Assembly: GCA_022448985.1 (NCBI GenBank)
Contig: JAKVCR010000151.1
Coordinates: 1-49,412, forward strand
Direction of reading: 5' to 3'
DNA from: Roseibacillus sp.
GTDB taxonomy: Bacteria; Verrucomicrobiota; Verrucomicrobiia; Verrucomicrobiales; Akkermansiaceae
DNA: 49,412 bases
Shown here piece after piece: positions 33,715-41,144 of this stretch (position 1 is its first letter; every line of letters begins with the position of its first letter). A program made the translations under genes and the position numbers. The notes under the pieces were generated by a model. That model worked only from the letters and a program-made list of their open reading frames with translations. It made no database searches and was not told the DNA's origin.

Positions 33715-35334
33715 TCAGGCGGGCACGCCAACCTTTGAGTCCAATGCGGCCTTCACGAATCCCGAGAAGAGAGGATGAGGTCGGTTGGGCTTGGATTGGA
33801 ACTCGGGATGAAATTGCGCACCGAGATAAAAGGGATGATCGGGGAGCTCGATGATTTCTACCAAGCCTTCCTTGGCTGAGGTTGAGGAGATGATGAGGCC
33901 CGCGCTCTTGAGTTGATCGAGGTAATCAGAGTTGAACTCGTAGCGATGGCGATGCCGCTCACTGATACTGTCCGCCCCGCCGTAGAGTTCGGCTGCCCGG
34001 GTGCCGGAAAAGAGAATGGACTCACAGGCTCCCAGGCGCATGGTGGCGCCCATGTCTTCCACTCCCTGCTGTTCCTCCTGAAGACAGATGACCGGGTGTG
34101 GGGTATCCTTGCGGCATTCGGTGGTGTCCGCGCCCTCAAGTCCACAGACATTACGGGCGAATTCGATGGTCGCTACCTGCATTCCAAGGCAGATCCCGAA
34201 GTAGGGAATGCACATGGAGCGGGCGTAGTGGGCAGCTTGGATCTTGCCCTCGATGCCGCGGTCACCAAACCCTCCGGGGATAAGAATCCCATCGACTTCG
34301 CCGATGATGTCTTGAGCGCCATGTTCCTCGATCGATTCGGAGTCTACCCGGACGATGTTGACATTGGTGTGATGGGTGGCACCTGCGATGGTGAGCGACT
34401 CGTAGATGGATTTGTATGCGTCCTGCAATTCGATATACTTCCCTACCACTGCAATGTTCACCGTGTGCTTGGGCTTGACCAGACGGTCTACAAAGTCCTC
34501 CCAGTCCTGCAGGTTGGGGGTAGGCGAATCAATTCCGAGGTTGTCGACCACGAGGCGGTCGATCTTGTCGCGACGGAGGTCAAGCGGGCATTCGTAGATA
34601 GTGTGCTTCACGTCGCGGAAGGCGACCACGTTCTTCTGCTCGACGTTGCAGAACATTGCGATTTTGCGTCGGTTGTCCTCGTCGAGGTCATGCTCGGTAC
34701 GGCAGATGATGATATCCGGTTGGATGCCGATCTCGCGCAGCTTGGCAACTGATTGCTGGGTGGGCTTGGTTTTGATCTCTCCCGCGGCACGGATAAGAGG
34801 CAGGAGGGTGACGTGGATGAAGCAAACGTTTTCGCGTCCCACTTCGAGGGAAAACTGGCGGAGAGCCTCCAGGAAGAGGTGCCCCTCGATATCCCCGACA
34901 GTGCCTCCTATCTCGGTAATGATAACATCGACCTCCGGGTTCTTGGACGAGAGGTCATGTATGCGGGCCTTGATCTCGTCGGTTACATGGGGGATGAACT
35001 GCACTGTCTTTCCTAGGTAGTCGCCTCTACGTTCCTTCTTGATGACGTTTTCGAAAACCTGGCCGGAAGTGAGATTGTTAAAGCGAGTCAGGACGCAGTT
35101 GGTGAAGCGTTCGTAGTGTCCCAGGTCGAGATCAGTCTCTGCGCCGTCATCGAGAACATAGACTTCCCCGTGCTGATAGGGGGACATGGTTCCGGGATCG
35201 ACATTAAGGTAGGGATCGAACTTCTGGATGGTAACCTTGAGGCCGCGATGTTCGAGCAGAGTGCCGATGGAGGCGGAGGCGAGTCCCTTTCCGAGGGAAG
35301 AGACCACTCCTCCGGTGACGAAGATGTATTTCAC
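33715..35334 (-). CDS. pyrG: CTP synthase
   Basis: It makes CTP from UTP, ATP and glutamine. GTG at 35334 gives 539 residues beginning [20 protein letters not shown], the invariant PyrG start. A longer in-frame reading to 35400 would overlap kdsB and add unrelated sequence. The synthase domain has [20 protein letters not shown] and [20 protein letters not shown]. The glutaminase domain has [17 protein letters not shown] (nucleophile Cys) and the His-x-Glu pair in [11 protein letters not shown]. The length is typical. It lies 31 bp after kdsB, the same pyrG-kdsB pairing seen in many Gram-negative genomes. Confidence 0.97.
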   Translation of the reverse strand: MKYIFVTGGVVSSLGKGLASASIGTLLEHRGLKVTIQKFDPYLNVDPGTMSPYQHGEVYVLDDGAETDLDLGHYERFTNCVLTRFNNLTSGQVFENVIKKERRGDYLGKTVQFIPHVTDEIKARIHDLSSKNPEVDVIITEIGGTVGDIEGHLFLEALRQFSLEVGRENVCFIHVTLLPLIRAAGEIKTKPTQQSVAKLREIGIQPDIIICRTEHDLDEDNRRKIAMFCNVEQKNVVAFRDVKHTIYECPLDLRRDKIDRLVVDNLGIDSPTPNLQDWEDFVDRLVKPKHTVNIAVVGKYIELQDAYKSIYESLTIAGATHHTNVNIVRVDSESIEEHGAQDIIGEVDGILIPGGFGDRGIEGKIQAAHYARSMCIPYFGICLGMQVATIEFARNVCGLEGADTTECRKDTPHPVICLQEEQQGVEDMGATMRLGACESILFSGTRAAELYGGADSISERHRHRYEFNSDYLDQLKSAGLIISSTSAKEGLVEIIELPDHPFYLGAQFHPEFQSKPNRPHPLFSGFVKAALDSKVGVPA

Positions 35335-35365
35335 GCCAGCTGATTGGTTATTAGTGATCAGAATA

Positions 35366-36127
35366 TTACGGGGATTTGCAGGCTGCAAGGAGAGCTTCAA
35401 GGTGCGGAACCTGTTCGGGGGTGTCGAGACCGATGGAATGATCGTCGGTCAGGATAACCCGGATGCGAGTGCCGTGTTCAAGGGCGCGGAGTTGTTCGAG
35501 TTGCTCCGCCTGTTCGAGAAGTCCCGGAGGCCAGCTTACGAACTGTTCGAGAAAATCGCGGCGGTAGCCGTAAAGGCCCATGTGGCGGAGAGGAGTGAGA
35601 GCGTCGGGGTGGGTTCGTAGATATGGGAGGGGACTGCGAGAGAAGTAGAGAGCGTTTCCAGCCCCGTCGACGACGACCTTCACGATGTCAGGATCATCAA
35701 GTTGATCCAGTTCAGCCATCGGATTGGCGGCGGTGATCATGGAAAGGCCTGGTTCGTTCTTTAAAATGGCGGCCAAGGAGTCCACGAGTGCGGGGTTGAC
35801 CAGCGGTTCGTCCCCCTGAATGTTGATTACATGGGTGATTTCGGGATGCGGCCCTACGGCTTCTGCGATGCGGTCTGTTCCGGTGGGATGCTCGGGGGAG
35901 GTCATGACAACCTCGGCTCCGAAGGAGCTGGCTTCCTCTTTGATGCGGATATCGTCAGTGGCAACCAGAAGGAGGTCGACCTGTTGGCACTTGTTTACAC
36001 GCTCATAGACGTGCTGGAGCAGGCTCTTGCCAGCGAGTAGATGGAGGGGCTTTCCGGGGAAGCGAGAGGATCCCCATCGGGCGGGGATAATACCAGCGAC
36101 TTTGGCTGTCGTTCCCTCTGCAGGCAC
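35366..36127 (-). CDS. kdsB: 3-deoxy-manno-octulosonate cytidylyltransferase
   Basis: It activates KDO with CTP to CMP-KDO for lipid A-core assembly, so the organism makes LPS. The 253 residues contain [20 protein letters not shown] (nucleotide-binding start), [44 protein letters not shown] and [13 protein letters not shown]. The C-terminal half has [20 protein letters not shown] and STDD-like ending [16 protein letters not shown]. The start is GTG at 36127 with no good ribosome site. It is divergent from the symporter gene across 116 bp. It feeds on CTP made by the downstream pyrG product. Confidence 0.96.
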   Translation of the reverse strand: MPAEGTTAKVAGIIPARWGSSRFPGKPLHLLAGKSLLQHVYERVNKCQQVDLLLVATDDIRIKEEASSFGAEVVMTSPEHPTGTDRIAEAVGPHPEITHVINIQGDEPLVNPALVDSLAAILKNEPGLSMITAANPMAELDQLDDPDIVKVVVDGAGNALYFSRSPLPYLRTHPDALTPLRHMGLYGYRRDFLEQFVSWPPGLLEQAEQLEQLRALEHGTRIRVILTDDHSIGLDTPEQVPHLEALLAACKSP

Positions 36128-36243
36128 CTTAACGAATAAAACAGGAGACTATCTGCTCCCTGCAGGGCGACAAGGATATTACTTTCGATTAGTTGAATTT
36201 CTTCAGCGAAGGGTCGACGGAGGGCTCGGAGGGCGGTAGGGTG

Positions 36244-37860
36244 ATGCTGCGGATGGAGATTCACGAGTGGTTCAAGCCTCTGGACTGGATTGTGCTCTTT
36301 GGCTACCTCGGGCTAACTACCTTGGTTGGGCACATCATGCGGGGAAAACAGGCCTCCATGAGTGATTTTTTTGCGGGCGGGCGGTCGCTTCCCTGGTTGG
36401 CGGTGTCCGGCTCCATCATTGCCACCGAGATCAGTGGGGTCACCTTCATTGGAGTGCCCGGAGGGGTGATGGCCGCGCAGGGAGACTTCACCTATTTGAT
36501 CTGGGGGCTGGGTTCCATCATCGGGCGCGTCATCGTCGGCAAGGTCTTCACCAAGGTGTTCTACGAGGAGGGCATCTACAGCCCCTACGACTATATGGGG
36601 CGGCGCATCAAGCCAGGCCTCAAAACCCTGGCCACGGTCTTTTTCACCATCGGCTCCATTCTCGCTCAGAGCGTGCGGGTGTTGGTGGCTGCACTGCCGC
36701 TGATGATTGTCACCGGTCTGAGTTTTGAGGTCTGTATCTTCATCATCGGTGTGTTCGCCATAGGATGGACGCTGATGGGGGGCATGCGCACCGTCATCTG
36801 GACCGATGTCATGCAGTTCTTCCTCTTCACCATCGGAGGCCTGCTGACCGTGTTCTGGATCGCCGGTCATCTCGAAGGCGGCATCGGCCAGATTTTCCAG
36901 GAAGCCGGAGATGCTGGAAAAACCCGCTGGTTGAATTTCGACATTGGGCTCGGCCAGGCCTTCCAGTTCACCTTCTGGGTCGCGATCATCGCGGTGCCCT
37001 TCCAGAACGTAGGGGCCTTCGGCGTGGACCAGCTCAACGCCCAGCGTATGTTCTGCTGCCGCAACGCCAAGGAGGCCTCCAAGGCCATCATCTGGAGTTC
37101 GGTGGGGCAGGGAATCACCTACCTCATGTTGGTGGTCGGTGCAGCCCTCTTCGTGTGGTATGCCAACAACCCGCCCGATGGCATCGTCGCCGAGGCGCTC
37201 GAGTGGCAGGAGGACGGCACTCCAATCCGGGCGAAACAGGCCAATGTGTTCCCAACCTGGATCGTCACCCAGCTGCCCCCCGGAGTCAGCGGCCTGATTC
37301 TGGGCGGGGTCTTCGCGGCGGCCATCTCCAGCCTCGATTCCATCCTCGCGGCCCTCAGCCAGACGACCATTTCCGTACTCTACCATCCCGAGCGCCACAC
37401 CGGGGAGCAGGACCAGAAGAAGCTGGTCCGTCATTCCCGCATGTGGGTGATCATCTGGGGCCTGTTTCTGACCGGATTCACCTTACTCATGCGGTGGATG
37501 AAGGATGAGGCGCAGATTCCCATCATCCCGCTGGCCTTCGGCATGACGGCCTACACCATGGGGCCTCTGCTGGGCATGTTCCTTTGCGCGCTGACCGGCA
37601 AGGGAAGTCTGCGTGGCTTGGTGATCGGTTCCGCGGTCTCGTTCATCCTCGTGTTGTTCCTGCGAACGGACATCTGGGTGCTTCTGCACTTCGTCGGCAT
37701 GCCTTACGAATGGCTGGGTGTGTTGCCGACTTACGAGGTCGCAGGCAGGGGTGAGGACGCGAGGCTCTCGACGGTCATCGGCTTCCATTGGGCGTGGCCG
37801 GTGACGACCATTGTGACCTTTGTATGCGGCTACTTCTGGCCAAGGCGTAAAAGGGGGTAG
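36244..37860 (+). CDS. sodium/solute symporter (SSS/SLC5 family)
   Basis: This integral membrane transporter probably takes up a sugar or organic acid with sodium. About 13 hydrophobic helices can be traced. Helix 1 is LDWIVLFGYLGLTTLVGHIM, followed by the SSS hallmark SDFFAGGRSLPWLAVSGSII and ATEISGVTFIGVPG. Further helices include VIWTDVMQFFLFTIGGLLTV and GLILGGVFAAAISSLDSILA. The frame is open from TTG at 36193. I choose ATG at 36244 because GGAGGG lies about 10 bases upstream and the N-terminus then begins just before helix 1. That gives 538 residues. Codons end in C or G far more often than in neighbouring genes. The substrate cannot be named. Confidence 0.88.
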   Translation: MLRMEIHEWFKPLDWIVLFGYLGLTTLVGHIMRGKQASMSDFFAGGRSLPWLAVSGSIIATEISGVTFIGVPGGVMAAQGDFTYLIWGLGSIIGRVIVGKVFTKVFYEEGIYSPYDYMGRRIKPGLKTLATVFFTIGSILAQSVRVLVAALPLMIVTGLSFEVCIFIIGVFAIGWTLMGGMRTVIWTDVMQFFLFTIGGLLTVFWIAGHLEGGIGQIFQEAGDAGKTRWLNFDIGLGQAFQFTFWVAIIAVPFQNVGAFGVDQLNAQRMFCCRNAKEASKAIIWSSVGQGITYLMLVVGAALFVWYANNPPDGIVAEALEWQEDGTPIRAKQANVFPTWIVTQLPPGVSGLILGGVFAAAISSLDSILAALSQTTISVLYHPERHTGEQDQKKLVRHSRMWVIIWGLFLTGFTLLMRWMKDEAQIPIIPLAFGMTAYTMGPLLGMFLCALTGKGSLRGLVIGSAVSFILVLFLRTDIWVLLHFVGMPYEWLGVLPTYEVAGRGEDARLSTVIGFHWAWPVTTIVTFVCGYFWPRRKRG

Positions 37861-38290
37861 CGGGACCTGGGGAGGACTTGCCGGGACCCGCTGATGCCCA
37901 GTTGAAGAGGGACGGATTTAAGCTTGGGCGCCTTCCCTCAGGCTAAGGGAGTTACATCGACCCGCATCGATCATTTTCCGATTCGGTGAGGGCGCGAGGC
38001 TGTCTGCTGGAATCTGGCAGCGACGATTCAGGGCGGGATTCAAATTGCCTGTTTCATTCAGTCAGCTTAACAGGCGACCTTTGAGGTCTAACACTCTCGA
38101 TGCCGTGGAACGCTTGTGGAAAAGTGATGTGGAGAGCATGCGATTTTCTTCTCTAAAAAATTTTGACGAGTTGGCCACAGACAGTAATTCCATACACAGC
38201 TGTTCCTCGCGGGTTGTCAGGGTTTGAAGTGAAGCGGGGAATAGATTCTTAAGAATAATCAATCAAAAGACCAGGGATTGGAGAACAGCA
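37861..38290. other. 430-bp gene-free region upstream of dnaA, candidate origin
   Basis: No convincing gene lies here. Four degenerate DnaA boxes (consensus TTATNCACA) cluster in 38115-38198. TTTTCCACA (38115-38123, minus) has one mismatch. CTCTCCACA (38128-38136, minus), TTGGCCACA (38171-38179, plus) and CCATACACA (38190-38198, plus) have two each. An AT-rich patch (38140-38165) lies between them and could be an unwinding site. A perfect palindrome ATTCTTAAGAAT at 38245-38256 lies 35 bp before dnaA. The cluster could serve as oriC or as the dnaA autoregulatory site. Confidence 0.5.
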
Positions 38291-39733
38291 ATGAGCAGCA
38301 GGGATGAAGGTGGTGTTTCAGCACCAAGCGGGACGAAATCGGGAGAAGTGGCCGCACGTAGCGGGGCGCGGATCAGCACGGAAGAAGCGAGGACGCAGAT
38401 TCTCAGGTTATTGGACGCCCGGTTGAGCGGAGACGCCACCGAGCGCTGGTTCAAGCATATGCAACTCGTAGTAGAGGATGCGAATCAGGTTACTGTTTTC
38501 GTTCCCACCGAGACGCACGTGCTTTGGATTCAGGAGAATTTCCTGCCTGAATTAACTCATGCGCTGTCCCAGGTTCTGGGTTGTGGGGGAAGGCCAAGAG
38601 TTCTGGCCATGAATGGAGCGGCCGGAGGACAGCTTTCCCTCCTAGAAGAGCCTCAGAAGCAGTCGCGCGCCAAGGAGGTGGCAGCAGAGGCCCTTGCGAA
38701 ATCCCTTAAGAGTGCGGGGCTCAATCCGCTTTACACTTTTGACCGGTTTGTGGTGGGCGGTAATAATCAGTTTGCTCACGCGGCATGCAAGGCCATCGCG
38801 GCAGGGGTTCGCACGGCTTACAACCCGCTTTTTATTCATGGAGGATCGGGCCTCGGGAAGACCCATCTCATGCAGGCGATCGGGCAAGATATCCTGAAGG
38901 CTCGCCCGGATTCCAAGGTGATCTATCTCACCTGCGAAAAATTCACGAATGAGTTCATCCTTGCCGTCCAGAAGGGCAATCTCGACAATTTCCGACGTCG
39001 CTACCGTCGTGCGAATGTCCTCCTTGTTGACGACGTGCAATTCCTGAATGGCAAGGAAAAGTCCCAGGAGGAGTTCTTTCACACATTCAATACCCTGCTC
39101 GACGGGAGAGCGCAGGTGGTTCTTTCGAGTGATCGCCCTGCTTCGGAGATCCAGACCCTTGAGCCCCGGTTAGTGTCCCGTTTCGAGTGCGGTCTCACCG
39201 TGGCCCTGCAACCTCCACAACTGGAGACCCGGATCGCCATCCTCCGGCGCAAGATGGAGGAATGGGAGGTAAAGATCCCGGAGGACTGGGTGCGTTTTAT
39301 TGCGCAGCGAATTCGTAGTAACGTTCGTCGACTCGAAGGGGCTTTGGTTCGCATCGCTACTTTCAACTCGCTCGGACAGGGGGAGCTCTCGACCGATCGA
39401 ATAGAGGATCTCTTGCGCGACATTCTCCGTGAGGAAGCAGCTGCGAAGGTGACCATTGATACCATCCAGAAGACGGTGGCAGACTACTACGACATCCGGT
39501 TAGCGGACATGACGAGTCGGCGGCGCCCGGCCAATATCGCCTTTCCACGCCAGATCGCGATGTATCTATCGCGTAAGCTTACCGGAGGCTCCCTGGTCGA
39601 AATCGGGGAAGCATTTGGTGGTCGCGATCACGGAACCGTGATTCACGCCTGTAAGAAGGTTGAGCAAATGATGCAGACCGACGATCAGGTGCGGCAAACT
39701 GTGGCAGCCCTGGGGGCTCGGCTCAACCGCTAG
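38291..39733 (+). CDS. dnaA: chromosomal replication initiator DnaA
   Basis: DnaA binds origin boxes and opens the duplex. The 480 residues comprise domain I (about 30-105), a variable linker, the AAA+ domain and the DNA-binding domain. The AAA+ domain includes YTFDRFVVGGNNQFAHAAC, Walker A IHGGSGLGKTHLMQ, Walker B VLLVDDVQFLNGK, sensor motif VVLSSDRPASEI and RLVSRFECGL. The DNA-binding domain has the signature FGGRDHGTVIHACKKVE. Some domain IV and lid positions are slightly unusual, but every core motif is present. A TTGGAGA element precedes the ATG. A strong terminator follows, and dnaN is next. Confidence 0.98.
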   Translation: MSSRDEGGVSAPSGTKSGEVAARSGARISTEEARTQILRLLDARLSGDATERWFKHMQLVVEDANQVTVFVPTETHVLWIQENFLPELTHALSQVLGCGGRPRVLAMNGAAGGQLSLLEEPQKQSRAKEVAAEALAKSLKSAGLNPLYTFDRFVVGGNNQFAHAACKAIAAGVRTAYNPLFIHGGSGLGKTHLMQAIGQDILKARPDSKVIYLTCEKFTNEFILAVQKGNLDNFRRRYRRANVLLVDDVQFLNGKEKSQEEFFHTFNTLLDGRAQVVLSSDRPASEIQTLEPRLVSRFECGLTVALQPPQLETRIAILRRKMEEWEVKIPEDWVRFIAQRIRSNVRRLEGALVRIATFNSLGQGELSTDRIEDLLRDILREEAAAKVTIDTIQKTVADYYDIRLADMTSRRRPANIAFPRQIAMYLSRKLTGGSLVEIGEAFGGRDHGTVIHACKKVEQMMQTDDQVRQTVAALGARLNR

Positions 39734-39771
39734 GGACGCAACAGTCGATCGCCGTTAGGTGTATTTTTGAC

Positions 39772-39808
39772 CCGCCCGGATCGCCCCCTCGGATCCGGGC
39801 GGTTCTTT
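39772..39808 (+). terminator. rho-independent terminator of dnaA
   Basis: CCGCCCGGATC (39772-39782) and GATCCGGGCGG (39792-39802) form a perfect 11-bp stem with a 9-base loop, followed by TTCTTT. It lies 38 bp past the dnaA stop codon. This separates dnaA from dnaN, so dnaN needs its own promoter in 39809-39952. Confidence 0.88.
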
Positions 39809-39952
39809 GCCGGAGGGTTGCACTGGCCTTCGGGGTTCTTCAATACTTGGAAATTGGGTCAGGAAATGTTACTTGTTTCTTAAAGAATGGCTTGCCAAGC
39901 GGGGCATTCTTCCCAAGATCTCGATATCCCAACCTCGGGACCCTCTCTGCCA

Positions 39953-41050
39953 ATGAAATTCCGGATCGCAAGGGACGCCTTCCTAGACAGTCTCCAGCAG
40001 GTTCAGCATGTTGTCAGCACCAGGACGACCCTTCCGATCCTGTCCAACGTTCTGATTGAGGCCAGCGGGAAAGACCTGCGCCTCACCACTACGGATCTTG
40101 ACGTTGGGGTGAGCGGCACAGTGGAGGCCGAGGTTTCCAAGGAGGGTTCGACCACGATGCCTGTTAAGCGCTTGGTGAGCATTATCCGAGAGTTGCCGAA
40201 TGCGGAGGTGGAAATCGCAGTGGACTCCAAGGATGTGGCTTCGATCACCTGTGGCCCGAGTTTCTTCAAGATAATCGGCCTTGCGCATGGGGAGTTTCCA
40301 CCGTTGCCGGATTTCAAGGAGGCGAAGGAATACAAGATCCCCCAGGGTCTTCTCCGCGAAAGCCTGAAGAAGACTTCCTATGCGATTTCGAATGACGAGA
40401 CGCGCTATGTCTTGAACGGGATCTTTACGGCCTTCAAGGAGGGCAAGTTGACTCTGGTCGCGACCGACGGTCGTCGACTAGCGATGGTGGAGAACGATCT
40501 TGAGTTTCCGGCAAGCCATGAAACTGATTTCATCATTCCAACTAAAGCAGTGCAGGAGTTGCAGCGCCTCCTTGGTGAGGAAGGTGATGCCATTGCGAGG
40601 TTGAGCGACAGCCAGATTGTTTTTGAGGTGGGCTCCAGTGTGATCGTTTCCAAATTGATTGAAGGAAATTATCCGAACTACCGGCAGGTTATTCCTGGAG
40701 AGGCAAAAGAAACTCTCAGTCTTGGCCGCGAAGCTCTTCTGGAAACGGCCCGCCGGGTTTCCCTCCTCTCGTCCGAGAAATCGAACTCTGTAAAGCTGGT
40801 GGTGAGCGAAGGCGGCATTGACGTAACTGCCAATTCGCCGGATATCGGTGAGGCCAAGGAATCCATGCCCGTGAATTACAGCGGCAAGGAAATTGCCATC
40901 GCCTTTAATCCGGAATTCCTGATGGCCCCTCTGCGCAACCTTGAGGATGAGGAGGTCCAGCTCGACCTCATCGACGAGATGAGTCCCGGGGTTCTGCGGG
41001 GAAGCGGCTCTTTCCTCTATGTGCTGATGCCCATGCGGGTGACGACATAG
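39953..41050 (+). CDS. dnaN: DNA polymerase III beta subunit (sliding clamp)
   Basis: This ring-forming clamp tethers polymerases to DNA. ATG at 39953 gives 365 residues beginning MKFRIARDAFLDSLQQVQHV, the family N-terminus; a longer in-frame extension upstream has no family similarity. Landmarks are RTTLPILSNVLIEA, LTTTDLDVGVSG, YVLNGIFTAF, LTLVATDGRRLAMVE, KLIEGNYPNYRQVIP and the terminal LMPMR that forms the partner-binding pocket. The DinB protein in this window ends with a motif suited to bind it. It is convergent with the CotH-ankyrin gene. Confidence 0.97.
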   Translation: MKFRIARDAFLDSLQQVQHVVSTRTTLPILSNVLIEASGKDLRLTTTDLDVGVSGTVEAEVSKEGSTTMPVKRLVSIIRELPNAEVEIAVDSKDVASITCGPSFFKIIGLAHGEFPPLPDFKEAKEYKIPQGLLRESLKKTSYAISNDETRYVLNGIFTAFKEGKLTLVATDGRRLAMVENDLEFPASHETDFIIPTKAVQELQRLLGEEGDAIARLSDSQIVFEVGSSVIVSKLIEGNYPNYRQVIPGEAKETLSLGREALLETARRVSLLSSEKSNSVKLVVSEGGIDVTANSPDIGEAKESMPVNYSGKEIAIAFNPEFLMAPLRNLEDEEVQLDLIDEMSPGVLRGSGSFLYVLMPMRVTT

Positions 41051-41144
41051 GGAGTCCCCGCGAATTTCTGCGAGCGGGAGGTCGGTGGCCTGATCTGTGT
41101 GGTGAAGGATTCCTGTCGTCCCGAATGGGATGTATTCACGGGAT

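Noticed and set aside
36150-36162. CCCTGCAGGG palindrome in the kdsB-symporter gap
   Set aside because: It is a short 10-base palindrome in GC-rich DNA, close to a common restriction-site word; there is no second copy or spacing that would support an operator.
36313-37434. 373-codon minus-strand open frame opposite the symporter gene
   Set aside because: The plus strand is an unambiguous SSS transporter; the antisense product is Gly/Asp/His-rich without structure and results from strong GC3 bias.
39847-39886. Sigma-70 promoter for dnaN
   Set aside because: A promoter must exist because of the upstream terminator, but no -35/-10 pair with acceptable spacing could be chosen with confidence.
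41057-41078. Hairpin after dnaN (CCCGC and GCGGG arms)
   Set aside because: Only five base pairs with a 12-base loop and no T-run; too weak to call a terminator.
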